Source: Perkinsus olseni (taxonomy: Eukaryota; Perkinsozoa; Perkinsida). Taken from it: a stretch of DNA of 64,000 bases. Below the pieces are notes generated by a model. It was not told the origin of the DNA. It made no database searches and was given only the letters and a program-made list of their open reading frames with translations. Of this stretch, positions 30,901-40,908 are shown one piece after another; within the stretch, counting starts at the first letter, position 1; the number at the start of each line of letters is the position of its first letter. Position numbers and translations under genes: made by a program. Where the stretch lies: NCBI GenBank assembly GCA_013115125.1, contig JABANN010000021.1:60759-124758 (forward strand). Reading direction: 5' to 3'.

Positions 30901-33900
30901 CCATGGGCTCTCCGATCGTGTCAAGCACAAGCTCATATCGGAGATCAAGGACGCTGCCATCTACAAAGACCTAGACCGGTTGAAGGACATCACGAGGCAC
31001 GTGTGTCGAGTTCTATCCAAGAAGGCCAAGACCAAGTCACCATCGGCTCCCGCGCTTAACTCTCAAGAAGAAATCGTCGACATCTCCCGTCCCTTCTACA
31101 ACCGGTCACTCCGACAAACTGAAGCCAACAACGTGGAGGCTACTATCACCAATGACCACATAAAGACCTTCAAGTGTCAGCGATGCCTCTCCAATGATCA
31201 CTCTACTGTGCTCTGCCCTGCCTCGGACGTGAGTCTTCCTGCTTGTCGTTGCAGAACGTGCGGTATGGTTAACCATCCAGAAGCCTCTGCACCATGTCCC
31301 TCCCTGATGAAAGGACCTATCACGTGCATGAGATGTTCCGGCCAAGGCCATTTTGCTCGGGCTTGTCAGGCCAAGGAGCTGAGACCGATGCCTGTGGAGC
31401 AGAGGAAGCTGATCTTCGACAGAGTTAAGGCGAAGAGAACACCGACAACAACGACGGTAAAAGACTCCCAGGTGAATCTAGTTGCGCTATCGACTAGCAA
31501 AACCCGATCGGACTCTAGCTTGACCAACATCGACATCTACCTGAACACGGACAACAAGCTCCGCTACAAGCAGTCAGCTCTGGTCGATTCCGGTGCTTCT
31601 CACTGCTTCATCCATCCCGACCTGATTCACCAATGGAACAGGGCTGGGGTCGAGATGAAGGTCCTCCCGGCAGGACACGCGGCGACCAGTAGCGACGGCT
31701 CGAAGGACCCTATACCCATCGGCACGGCCGTGGTGCTTCCGGTGACCTTCTCCACTACCGAGTGTGCCACTATCACCATCAAGTGCTACGTCTACCCCGA
31801 CCTTAGCCACCAAATGTTGTTGTCTAGTTCTGTGCTGCGAGAAGCTGGTTGCCTGTGGTTCATGCTCCCAGGATATGCCGATTGTATGCTCCTCGGAGAG
31901 TCGGCACAAGAGCTCCGAGACATCCTCGATACCCTCGGCATCCTCGATACCCTCGGCATCCAGCCTCTCCCACTAGAACGATCATCCTCCCTGGCCCCCG
32001 ACCATCTCAGCCTCAACTGCCTCAACCTTCAAGCCTTATGCTACGACGGCCTGGAGACCAACTGGGAATCTACCCATCGCCTGATGTCTTGTACCTTGCA
32101 GCTTGGGACTGGTAACGGTGGGCCGGAAAGCTCCGACCTTTACGCCGATGAACAAGAAGCACTCCGTCGGTGCGAGGAACTCGCCATTGCTCAGTCTCCT
32201 ATGTCAGTACCGCCGACCGAGGCATTTGTCGCTGACTTCGAGAGTACGGAAGATCTCGCATCTCGGTGCTTCGACATCCACTTGCAGCGAGATCCAGAGA
32301 GCGCCCCTGACGGTCGGCCAGTACTGAGAGTACCATGGAAGTCCGAGCTCAGACCACCAGTCAACAGCAACAAGGCCAGGCGCTGTGATCTGGCCATCAT
32401 GAGGAAGCTCCCCTATGGCAAGAAGGAAGATTTCCGCAAGAAGATATACGAGTTCGTCTCGTATGGTTTCTGCACACCGACCACGGCGGCAGACTCTGAT
32501 GCTCAGCTCGAAGCCTACATGGAGTCGGTTCGTGACGACATAGACAAAGGGCATGTGCCGACTTCCTCTTTGACGGGGCGGTTCATCCGGGCATTCTGTG
32601 TTCATGACCCTGTGAGTGTCTCGACACCCATTCGGGTCGTTTTGGATGCTCGCCCTGACAACTTGTTCACCCACGCCTTCCCTGTTGGAGAGAGGTCCTC
32701 ATCATCGTCACTGGAGGGTAACCTCCTCTATTGGAGGAGTGGGAGATACTACTTCAGCATGGATATCAGCAAGGCGTTTCTGTCCCTATCCATCCACCCT
32801 GCGGATCGACCTTATTGTGGTGTCCAAGCTGCGGGATGCACTCTCCAGTTTGGAGCAGTGTACTTTGGAGCCGGGTGGGCTCCGAGAGGACTCCAAGAGA
32901 GCACAGAGCACCTCAAGGGCATATGGAAGGATGATCTTCAAGGCCTACCTCCACGGGTGCGGTTCCTGCCCGATGAAAGGAGAGCAGTGGCACCAGACCT
33001 TGTGCCGCCCGCGCCTCCTGCACCTACCAAGCTCCCGCCACCAGATGATATCGACAGCTTGAAGCTCTACCTCGACGATGTTGTTGCTGCTGGATCGGAG
33101 CCTGAACGGTTGTTGGTTCTGCGCGACTTCGCTCGGTACAAGTTCAGTCGCCATGGACTTCACTGCAACCCCCTGAAGGACAACCACAACCTACCGAGCC
33201 AAGACCACCCGGCCGACGACGCCAAAACCTCTCGCCACTTGGGCTACAGTTACCTACCGGCCAGCGACGAGTTGGTGATGGCTTATGGCACCGGCCGTGG
33301 TTCCTGTTCGTCGACCTTGCCTGAGACCACACTGACGAGAGCCCAGGCGGTGAGTGTCCTCAGCGCTCTGTTCGACCCGGTAGGCCTTTGGAGTGAGTGC
33401 AGCAATGGAGCCCGATTACTTCTCCGCAAGCTTGCAGCTTCCAAGTCTTGCTGGTCGACGCCCATCAGTGCTGATCTTGATGCTGAGGTGCGCCACTGGC
33501 GAGAGACCGCCCGGAGCTGCTCCTACAGGATGTCTCGCCACCTAGACTTCGAGAATGGCCAGCTCACGGGGTTCTCGGACAGCTCTGGTGAGCTGTGGTG
33601 CTGCGATGTCAGAATCGCATCGCTGAACCAGATTGACCTGACGGCCTTCAACAGGATCACCTGCAAGTACGGTTACTGTGATGACCCAGTCGGACGGCCT
33701 CGGACAATTGTCATGAAGGAGCTCGACGCTTTGGCTCGGTTATGTGATCTTCTTCAGCACATACAGCAGCTGGTGGCGCTCATGGGCATCAAAGTGGGAG
33801 CTAACTTTCACAACGTGGCATTATTCTGCGACTCCGAGATAGTCATCTGGAAGCTGCTGAACTACGGCAGGACAAGAGGGTCGCTGCCATGCTTTGAGGA

Positions 33901-36900
33901 CAATAGGCTCAAGAGGATACATCACTTCATCTCGAAGGAGGGCTATAACGCTACGGTCTACCACATTGCCGGTGACGGGAATCCAGCTGACCGCCCGACG
34001 AGGCCCACATCCGCTCCTATGGGTGACAATCAGATCCGCGGCGCCGTGGTTGGAGCACTGGAGAAGGCCTTTGTGTTCAACTCCACTACTGCGAGGTCCA
34101 ATTTGGCCATGGCAGACCACAAGAAGAAAGAACCTTCCCTCACTGTCCACAACGCCGAGATTCTCGATGACCTAGATCTACAAAAAGCGATTCGTCACTC
34201 CCAACAACAAGATCCGGTGTGCCAAGGAGTGAGGAGTGCCGTGAGGAACTCCGAGGTCGGGGACCTTGCGCACAGCAAGAACCGTCAGCTTCGGGACAAG
34301 ATGGTGGTCGACGGCGTTGTCAAGATTCGGACCCTAGACTGGACTGATGAGAGCGCCCCCAAGATCGGAGGATGCAAGTTCCTCGTCCCGGACTTCGACA
34401 GGGCACTGCAGATCCGAATCCTCCGGCGCTGTCATGAACTCAAGAGGCACTGCGGGGTATCGGCCTTCCAGAGATATGTTGGCTCACGCTTTCACTGGAA
34501 GAAGGTTAAGGCCGACTGCAAACGGCATGTCGCTGCTTGCCCGGTGACCGACCGTGACCGTGCTCCCCAGAACCTCAACAAGGCCTTCGGCGGTTCAGCA
34601 TCCTGGCGCTCCGGCTTCCGTCCTATGGAATGCTGGGGTATTGATATCTGCGGTCCGTTCCGCCGAGTTGCAGCTGCTGATGACTCTTACTCCGATGACG
34701 AGTCCATATCGACCACATCCATCTCTGATGTTGAAGTCTATGTCTTCACAGCGACCTGCGTCGCCAGCGGGTACCTTATGACTAGGACGATGTCACGGAA
34801 GAGTTCGGCAGCATGCGCCGCAGCTATCCGGTCTCTTATCGCCGCAGAAGACTACCCGCACTGCCTCATTTCAGATCAAGATAAGGCCTTTTGCTCCAAG
34901 GAGTTCCAGATGGCCGTCAAGAGCTTTCCATTCTCGGTGCAGCAGCTGACGGTCCCGAGGTTTTCTCCGTGGCTGAGAGGGTGGTACGAGAGGATCCACC
35001 GAGAACTGGTACAGGCCTTGAGGGCGGCCATCAACAGCGACCAATCCCAACACCAAGCATGGACCGACACCGTCCAGGACTGTACCAGAGCTCTCAATGT
35101 GACTCCCTACTCCGACGTATCACCCCTTGCCCCCTGGCACTTGGTCAAAGGATACCCATCTCGCCACGACGTCACCAGTCACGGTCACCCCACCGACTAC
35201 AACTCCAAGTTGAACCTGCAGTCTCCGAGATGGTACCAAGATCTCCAAGACCTTTCTCAAGAACTTCGAGAGCAACGACAGGTGACCCTGAAGGGTTACC
35301 TGGATTTCTGGAAGGACCGCCGTGACGAGATGTACCACCGAGCCATACTCGACCGTGGCTCCGACCATCGAAGTGACTTGGCCGACGGCTGCGTGGTGTA
35401 CCGTTGGGCCCCCCGCGAGGACAAGCTGGCCTACCAGTGGATGGGACCCTTTATTTTTCAAGGGTTTCATGGTGATGGTAGGTCTATGGGCGTCATTCAG
35501 GACCCGACAACTGGAGCCACCACCATCGAGTCGATGCTCAACCTCAAGAAGTCCTATGCGGATCCCACGATCTCATGCGCAGTCAACTATGGCCTCCCCC
35601 CTCTTCCGGTCGGTACACGGATCTCAATGCCCTTCTCCACCAATGGTAGAGACCAAGACTACGAAGGAGTGATTGAGCAGGTTAACCCCAATGGCCTTTT
35701 GACGATATTGTTCGATGATGGAGAACGATACGACGACATTGACCCCAAGAAAGAGAAGGTCACGGCTATGAGCTGATTCACTATTCGTTCTTATGTATGG
35801 TTCTAACCGGTGATATATTTTTGCTAATTAGTTACACCATTGACCGTATATATGCATTCACCATTTTGGCCCCCTGGCAATGTGCGATGCATCGCAAGAT
35901 GCGCAAAGATACTCGTATCTTGAAACGGCTGTCTACATGAAACGGCTGTAGCTGAGGTTCGATTGAGAGCCAAAAACAATAAGACTTTTGATCCCCCTTG
36001 ACCTCTGATCTGTGTTGATATATGACTAATCCTTCTAAAGCGGACGACCCCGATGACTCCGCGCATGTACGACGTATGCTGTACGCGAGTGTTGGCGCGA
36101 AGAAGGCGCTCTATGCACCACAACTTATGATGCAGCAGAACCAGTGAAGGCCCCTGTGTCCAGAATACCGAGTCCGACCTGATGCAGCCTCCGCTAGGGG
36201 AAGGAATGATATGACGGCAGATACATCCCGTTGAGCATCTCTTACTTTTGATACGACTTGCGTGAAGCTACAGCTGCGCCGTTCGCTTGATTTTTCTCAT
36301 CATTTTAATATTGAAGCCACTCAGCAGTAGTCATCTGAAAGGAGGCTGGGAACCCCTAATGCATACCCAGCTCCGGGGAGGCTATGTTCTGCCATCGCTG
36401 TTTGTTCTCATCCCTAGACGTGGAGGCGACAATGGTCTCGCCGTCAAGATCGCCTACGTGAGATGGTCGGAAATATCAAAGGCTATCAATTCTGAAGGTT
36501 CCGTCCCGTACGAGATGCTCGCGACCATTAGGGAGGAAGTCGGGTATGGCGCTCGAGATGCCTTCCGTTCTCGTCTCATTGCGTCCCAGATACGATGTTG
36601 AAAACATGGAGGGCATTGCAGCACGCGAAGATCGGGAAAGTCGCCGAGTTTTAATATATCTACTCAGCAATAACAACTTCGACAAGGTGAGTACTGGATA
36701 GAAAGGGTGTCAGAAAGAGTATCCTACTCCCTCGCTCACACTCTCCGATATTGAAGCCTATCTGTCTATTGGGCTCGAGAACTGGCGCAGTGTTATGCTC
36801 GGCTCTTTGATAGATGTTTGCTGTCTCTTCCATCATCAGACGCGCACAACGGTTTTGTGGGCATTCGAATGGCTGCCGGACTCGGACGCTATCGCTGGGG

Positions 36901-36968
36901 ATGCTGGAAGCTCTAAGTCGTGGTGGTTTTCCATCTTCACTTTGGTGAGTTGGTCTGGGTTCCACTAA
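27974..36968 (+). CDS. Phytase-like (esterase-like) secreted protein, copy C, with a retrotransposon in an intron
   Basis: Exon 1 from 27974 encodes a signal peptide (MTTHLRHFICFLAGVAEAQI) and ends at a GTAATG donor at 28113. Later blocks parallel copy B: FGGLTSLTVSSDGTQLVALD, IRFPNGVTSSR, EGILLVLCGRPEGG with SYN, and FDSFDVVDITELPSGDSLL, which ends at a GTAAGAACG donor near 29440. Then comes a ~7-kb gap containing the BEL/Pao element. The gene resumes with DNGLAVKIAYVRWSEISKAI (36.4 kb), then VENMEGIAARED with LIYLLSNNNFDK, and a C-terminal FEWLPDSDAIAG plus hydrophobic end with TAA at 36966-36968. The element sits between two blocks that are adjacent in copy B, so it lies in an intron and need not destroy the gene. 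More diverged than A and B. Confidence 0.5.
29779..29807. repeat. Palindrome, 14-bp arms, 1-nt centre
   Basis: AAATGTCGAAAATT-C-AATTTTCGACATTT. It lies about 75 nt before the retrotransposon insertion point, in the host intron of copy C. Confidence 0.85.
29885..30069 (+). repeat. 5' LTR of the BEL/Pao element
   Basis: 185 bp, TG..CA ends. It contains the palindromes GCGATGCATCGC and AAGATAC-TC-GTATCTT, a TATA-like GATATATGA, and the polyprotein ATG at 30026 with the first 14 codons. Confidence 0.9.
30026..35776 (+). CDS. BEL/Pao Gag-Pol polyprotein
   Basis: 1916 residues. Gag occupies about 1-460 with three zinc knuckles (C384-x2-C-x4-H-x4-C397; C409..C424; C434-x2-C-x4-H-x4-C447). The aspartic protease has DSGA at 521-524. 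Reverse transcriptase has FSMDISKAF (Asp913) and YLDD (1015-1018), followed by the A17-like SALFDPVGLWSECSNGARLL. RNase H has acidic residues Asp1185, Glu1232, Asp1269 and a terminal GDGNPADRPTRP. Integrase has His1470/His1475, catalytic Asp1540, Asp1617 and Glu1655. The C-terminus (1860-1910) has a Tudor/Agenet-like run YEGVIEQVNPNGLLTILFDD. The integrase zinc module looks odd: after Cys1505 the expected second Cys of C-x2-C is Thr1508. The start codon lies in the LTR. Enzymes for copying and inserting the element. Confidence 0.9.
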   Translation: MTNPSKADDPDDSAHSTGIKTRHSPRLGPEGSLQPLLVEATTHIIETNRKVNKEMFQALTNQLAETNKMLSNQMAALCNAMSETVHSMRTSPTPSQQSFPTDDTLKPGRKTSKSVNISNDEAATKAKKTVDKADLSFLGSHSNGVTNYWTGDSDDRSVTRLKTLLEGQHLYRFGDWAVKYLLCLRVLAPSIREVAAMTVEHSNMCSTFEDLHDALWVYLTKEYSSSHDDETSRGKLQALKMNTVKNDAEVVTAYDRYLQRFGLIRIEFLHEHVEDCESSRLRNSEELAHYFYHGLSDRVKHKLISEIKDAAIYKDLDRLKDITRHVCRVLSKKAKTKSPSAPALNSQEEIVDISRPFYNRSLRQTEANNVEATITNDHIKTFKCQRCLSNDHSTVLCPASDVSLPACRCRTCGMVNHPEASAPCPSLMKGPITCMRCSGQGHFARACQAKELRPMPVEQRKLIFDRVKAKRTPTTTTVKDSQVNLVALSTSKTRSDSSLTNIDIYLNTDNKLRYKQSALVDSGASHCFIHPDLIHQWNRAGVEMKVLPAGHAATSSDGSKDPIPIGTAVVLPVTFSTTECATITIKCYVYPDLSHQMLLSSSVLREAGCLWFMLPGYADCMLLGESAQELRDILDTLGILDTLGIQPLPLERSSSLAPDHLSLNCLNLQALCYDGLETNWESTHRLMSCTLQLGTGNGGPESSDLYADEQEALRRCEELAIAQSPMSVPPTEAFVADFESTEDLASRCFDIHLQRDPESAPDGRPVLRVPWKSELRPPVNSNKARRCDLAIMRKLPYGKKEDFRKKIYEFVSYGFCTPTTAADSDAQLEAYMESVRDDIDKGHVPTSSLTGRFIRAFCVHDPVSVSTPIRVVLDARPDNLFTHAFPVGERSSSSSLEGNLLYWRSGRYYFSMDISKAFLSLSIHPADRPYCGVQAAGCTLQFGAVYFGAGWAPRGLQESTEHLKGIWKDDLQGLPPRVRFLPDERRAVAPDLVPPAPPAPTKLPPPDDIDSLKLYLDDVVAAGSEPERLLVLRDFARYKFSRHGLHCNPLKDNHNLPSQDHPADDAKTSRHLGYSYLPASDELVMAYGTGRGSCSSTLPETTLTRAQAVSVLSALFDPVGLWSECSNGARLLLRKLAASKSCWSTPISADLDAEVRHWRETARSCSYRMSRHLDFENGQLTGFSDSSGELWCCDVRIASLNQIDLTAFNRITCKYGYCDDPVGRPRTIVMKELDALARLCDLLQHIQQLVALMGIKVGANFHNVALFCDSEIVIWKLLNYGRTRGSLPCFEDNRLKRIHHFISKEGYNATVYHIAGDGNPADRPTRPTSAPMGDNQIRGAVVGALEKAFVFNSTTARSNLAMADHKKKEPSLTVHNAEILDDLDLQKAIRHSQQQDPVCQGVRSAVRNSEVGDLAHSKNRQLRDKMVVDGVVKIRTLDWTDESAPKIGGCKFLVPDFDRALQIRILRRCHELKRHCGVSAFQRYVGSRFHWKKVKADCKRHVAACPVTDRDRAPQNLNKAFGGSASWRSGFRPMECWGIDICGPFRRVAAADDSYSDDESISTTSISDVEVYVFTATCVASGYLMTRTMSRKSSAACAAAIRSLIAAEDYPHCLISDQDKAFCSKEFQMAVKSFPFSVQQLTVPRFSPWLRGWYERIHRELVQALRAAINSDQSQHQAWTDTVQDCTRALNVTPYSDVSPLAPWHLVKGYPSRHDVTSHGHPTDYNSKLNLQSPRWYQDLQDLSQELREQRQVTLKGYLDFWKDRRDEMYHRAILDRGSDHRSDLADGCVVYRWAPREDKLAYQWMGPFIFQGFHGDGRSMGVIQDPTTGATTIESMLNLKKSYADPTISCAVNYGLPPLPVGTRISMPFSTNGRDQDYEGVIEQVNPNGLLTILFDDGERYDDIDPKKEKVTAMS
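35881..36065 (+). repeat. 3' LTR of the BEL/Pao element
   Basis: 185 bp, identical to the 5' LTR except at two positions. It also carries the ATG (36022), so a 41-codon chimeric frame runs from the LTR into host DNA and stops at 36145-36147. Confidence 0.9.
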
Positions 36969-37429
36969 GTGGGGGGGCCTCGCAACTTGCTATGGGGCAC
37001 ACCCAGCACGGCATAGGTAGAGAGCGAAGGTTCATGAGCGCTCCCGGTGCCCTCAGGTGATGGTGGTCCTCGGCGCCATCATAATTGTTGTGATGATGAT
37101 AACTTGTTGCAGACAGGCTCATCTATCGCCACCATTACGTACGTCTTAGCTCCCACCCAAGTGTCGCTACGGCCTCTCTTCAGAGCGCCTGCGAGCTCCC
37201 TCGGGCCAGCGGATACTTGGCCGGCGAAGTGCAGCGGCAACGTATTACCGGGGAGAATTTTCCTCGAGCGATGATGATGATGACGAGTTCGAGCTCGGGG
37301 TTCTTCCAGGCTCCGCTCGGATTGAATAGTTGGTCTTCACTTGCTCATGGCATAGTTATGTCTTCACTTCCACTTGTGCTGCATTTCTCATGACTATTCG
37401 CTATAATTCTCAGTAGTGCTTCTGCCCTC

Positions 37430-38013
37430 ATCGGCGGTCTGCGTTCGAGTTTCCCAACGGGTTTGTGGTACACGAAGATACCACTTTAGTTTTGAATTCC
37501 GACTTTCTTGACAGATTGCCTGTCATCACACTGGGGCTTAGAAAGGTATCCTTCGCTGCTCCGTCCCGGTCCGGTTTGGCCTGATCGTTTCAGGGTGTGG
37601 CACTCAGGCGAGGTCTGTCCACGACTTCTCGGCCGCGGAGAGAGGCTGCAACCTCTCATGCCATGATGTTGAGATGGACGAAGACACTGGGAGCCACGAC
37701 GGAGTGTGTGAGTTGGACACTGGCTTTGTGCAACAACTATTTTCATGCGGAACCCGTTACGTGGGCACTGGACGGCAGGTGGAGTGCGCGGTCCGCTACG
37801 GCTCTTGCTGAGTTGCTTCTTCCGATGGTTCGATGGAGTCCGCCAAGGCAGCGGTTACCCGAGGAAGTGTTTTTACTTGTTTTCGGTTGAAACTTCTGCT
37901 GCTATCGTGGTCATGCTTGTCGATCAGAAGGATCCTCATGGCTACGACGCCCATGCAGCGAACCGCCTCGAGCAAATCTTGGATAGTAGAAGCGGCAGGC
38001 AGAAACTGAAGTA
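37430..38013 (+). pseudogene. Possible phytase-like family fragment (copy D)
   Basis: The block FEFPNGFVVHEDTTLVLNSD (about 37446-37505) matches the FPNG block of copies A-C, directly downstream of copy C and on the same strand. A later frame reads SVETSAAIVVMLVDQKDPHG (about 37883-37943). I could not find the other blocks, so this is either a fragment or too diverged to read. Confidence 0.3.
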
Positions 38014-38461
38014 AGGGAGGGCGAGACCTCCAGCTGAGCGGGATGTTACTAACACAGGGACACACCGCGGCAGAGGGTCATCCAGAGTCGAGAAGCTCAG
38101 AGGGAGGTGCATACCAACATTTCCAAGATTCTCAGGGTAGGCCACCGCGACTCGAACCCACCACCACGACTACAGACTATTGCCATGATCGGTTTTGAAG
38201 GTCGCTCCGAAAGCAGCTAGTCGTCCTCGGGGACCCACAATCCCTGATGGCTCATTCTACCTCTGACTTAAAGCTGGGCGAGGCTCTCGCCGCGAGAGCA
38301 CGAGTACAGTTACCGTCCCACGGTTTAACTCAGAGTACGGTAGAGGTATGAGTATGATTCCGCAACCGTGCTGCCCCTCACAGCCGTACAAAGTGCGGCT
38401 GCGTGAGACGCTACTAATGACGCTAGCGCCTAGCGTGACGCCGTGACTCGCCACTCAGTTC

Positions 38462-38872
38462 CTTAGCGGTCTGAACACTGCCAAATAGCGGTCCGAACGA
38501 TGGAAAAGCTGGTTGGGAAGGGTTTTCAAGTTTTACCGCGGGAAACGCGCACCCCAGCGCGTTAGGGCGCGCGCTTAATTCCGTGGCGCGTGACTAATAC
38601 GCGCGTATCCCAGTGGATCCGTGGTCCTAAAGGCGCGACGCGACTCTGATCTGGCCGTCTAGGAGCTTTGCAGGGTCTACGCCGTAGACGATAGACGTTA
38701 TATAGAAGGAAGTTCCGAACGAGTTTAGTTCCGAATCAGTGTGGTATAGAGAGCTAGACACTACTGGCATCAAAATCGGGCCCAAAGCCCGCGATAAAAC
38801 CACTCAAAAAACCCTTCCCTACGAGCTGTTCCATCGTTCGGACCGCTTTCTGCCAGTGTTCAGACCTTCGGC
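38462..38872. mobile_element. Candidate MITE with ~38-bp terminal inverted repeats
   Basis: The left inner repeat starts GGTCTGAACACTG (38468) and runs to GGTCCGAACGATGGAA (about 38505). The right copy, in reverse complement, spans about 38829-38866 with 3 mismatches. The same 11 bp (CCACTCAGTTC) flanks both sides (38451-38461 and 38873-38883), consistent with an 8-11-bp target duplication as made by hAT or Mutator-like elements. There is no coding capacity; the inside is CpG-rich and includes CGCGGGAAACGC and GTGGCGCGTGACT, both of which recur elsewhere in the window. Confidence 0.6.
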
Positions 38873-38883
38873 CCACTCAGTTC

Positions 38884-39543
38884 AGCGGTCGATTTGAGTG
38901 ATTGCGGTTCTCGAGCGTTGGGTGGGGTTGGGGCAATTCTGCGATTGGGTGGCAGAGATCATTGCTCCCGGGCATCCCATTAGTTGAGTATGATCTAGTC
39001 GAGTTGGTCTTGCACGAACGCTCACCAAACGATCTCAATATTCTACTGCTGAACTCCGGAATAATTCAGGCCAGGCCCAGAGGCTTTCTTGTCTAAGACT
39101 GTACTGGACTTTGTTTTCTACCGTCTTTCAGCAAGTCCAAGGACCCTATGCGGCATTCGATCACCCCTTGAAGCTCAGCACGGTCGTTTCGGTTATGCAT
39201 GACATGAACCAGTCGGAGTTCCGAAGGGACCAACAACAGCGGGCCGAATGGGACAAGAGTGTCCCCCACAAGATGTATGTTCACGACGTTTGGTGACACG
39301 CCGCCTGTCGAAGGACCCCCCAGTGGTTCTTTTCTGCATCATGTCGTTTCTGATTCATCTATACTGGGGTTTCGTATATGATCAATTGTGAGTGCTCCAT
39401 GAGGGCTCTCAGTAGCTACGTCCTCTATTTCGGGTTCTATTTAGCTCAGCTGACTGAGTTCGAAAAAACCCGACTCTAATTCTGGTGAACTGCATGTTGG
39501 CCGTACTAGCAGATTAATTGTTAATTTCATCTATCCCTGTACT
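38884..39543. other. Upstream region of the RING-H2 gene
   Basis: No supported gene. A 61-codon frame at 39111-39296 (ends KMYVHDVW) has no recognisable domain. A tRNA A-box-like TAGCTCAGCTGACTGAG lies at about 39443, without a B box at the right distance. Confidence 0.3.
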
Positions 39544-40267
39544 ATGCCTGCTATCAGTTGTACCACTTGCCTTTCACGATCGAAGATTCTGGTCTTACTT
39601 CAATCGATAGCCATCACTCTGTTGTTGGTAGGAATTCATGCGTCTCCAGTTGGTCTGAATCTTCATCTCCCGTAAGGTTCTAGGCCTGACGTTGGCGGCC
39701 GTCCCCATCGTAGTGATAGCTATGCTGACACCCATCTGGATCACCCTCGGTATACTGTATCAAATCAGATGGCAACGAGGCGGCAACGTTGTCTTCACTT
39801 CCCCGGAGGTGGATGGTAACGTCTCCTGGACAACTCCAGGGTCTACGAGGTGTCCTTCAGGCTTGGCGGTGTCATCGGCATCTCCTAGGGCGAGACATGG
39901 TAGCTTAGGCCTCACGACCCAGGAACGCAATAGGGTGAGCTCCTACCGTTTGTGGTTGCAGTGATTCATTGATCAGTTGCTTTTGGAAACTACGAGCCCT
40001 CCTCGTCCGATTTCCGACCTCTTGCGAGAAATGGAGGAGTTGGATGAGGACGCTGGGAGTAGCTCGGCCAAGGTTGACGGCCTGTGTTGCTCGATATGCC
40101 TCTCACCATACGGGGAGGGCGACACCCTTGGACGCCGACTGGCATGTGGTCACGTGTTTCATATGGCGTGCATCGACAGTTGGGCCAATAAGCAGTCACA
40201 CTGTCCGCTGTGTCGAGAGGACTTCTCCAGAGGCTTTGATCTTCGGGGAACCGTTTTCGAACACTGA
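39544..40267 (+). CDS. RING-H2 membrane protein, putative E3 ubiquitin ligase
   Basis: Three exons, 39544-39627, 39677-39934 and 39977-40267, give 210 residues with phase-0 joins. Exon 1 starts MPAISCTTCLSRSK and leads into a hydrophobic stretch; exon 2 continues with VLGLTLAAVPIVVIAMLTPI, one or two membrane helices. Exon 3 carries a complete RING-H2 finger: CSICLSPYGEGDTLGRRL, then ACGHVFHMACIDSW, then CPLC (C3H2C3). This layout (short luminal N-terminus, helix, linker, RING near the C-terminus) is that of ATL/RNF-type ligases that ubiquitinate membrane or secretory-pathway substrates. No partner is indicated by the neighbours. Introns are 49 and 42 nt. Confidence 0.82.
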
Positions 40268-40908
40268 TTGGCATCTTTTACTCGATACAATTCTGCTGCT
40301 TTTTCAATCTCGCGGCAACGGCCGACCGGCATACAACGGCACTTCGTTCTCCGGTCCTTATGATGGATTTACGATCGTCTTTTCACCTGAGCTAGTTGTG
40401 TTACGCAGTGGTTCACGAGTACATCGCTGTGGCGGCCGGCTAACCCGTTGATACAGGGATTCTCTTCGAAGTGCTATCAAATCATGCGAGCCCGATGGAA
40501 TCGCCGAAGGCCGAAGTGAGCCTCTCAACTCACGTACAAACATCGCTGTCATAACAGCAGACGAAGCGTGCACACTACTCTGATGGCCTTCCTGTTTCGC
40601 ACCCTTACTCGACTCAAGCGCGCTAAAAGCTCAATTCAAACCGAGGACACCGAAGTTCAGTGCCGTGATTCAAGACGAAACGCGCATGAGGGCTTTCCTC
40701 TTTTAGAGCACTCCTTCGCCGCAGCCCAACGCTACCAGTACCCGCCTTGTAGAGAAGAAGTCGAAACTAAGTGGTCATTGTCTGCCTAGGAATTTCCCAC
40801 CCCATTCGGGGGTTGGGATCATTTCCGAGGCGAGCGCTTCTCTTCTGGAAGCACGAATAACTTGCCGCCACGTCTCCAGTAATTCTGATTCTCGCCATTA
40901 TTCAACGA
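40268..40908. other. Intergenic
   Basis: No supported gene or repeat between the RING-H2 gene and the secreted protein at 40909. Confidence 0.35.

Larger units (their letters stand above)
29881..36069 (+). mobile_element. Complete BEL/Pao-type LTR retrotransposon with TSDs
   Basis: The element 29885-36065 has 185-bp LTRs beginning TGTGCGATGC and ending TCCGCGCA (canonical TG..CA). It is flanked by the 4-bp direct repeat TGTA (29881-29884 and 36066-36069). The LTRs differ at only two positions, and the single 1916-residue polyprotein has no stop, so insertion was recent. Domain order gag-PR-RT-RH-IN without env, and the A17-like block after RT, place it in BEL/Pao rather than Copia. No purine tract abuts the 3' LTR; the nearest candidate (AAGAAAGAGAAGG, about 35749) is about 120 bp upstream. 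Confidence 0.88.

Noticed and set aside
29885-36065. Ty3/Gypsy assignment of the retrotransposon
   Set aside because: Both share gag-PR-RT-RH-IN, but the A17-like block after RT and the RNase H ending fit BEL/Pao better.
27974-36968. Copy C as a gene destroyed by the retrotransposon
   Set aside because: The insertion falls between blocks that are adjacent exons in copy B, so it is intronic and the exons look intact.
39440-39475. A-box-like TAGCTCAGCTGACTGAG as a tRNA gene
   Set aside because: No B box at the right distance and no acceptor stem.
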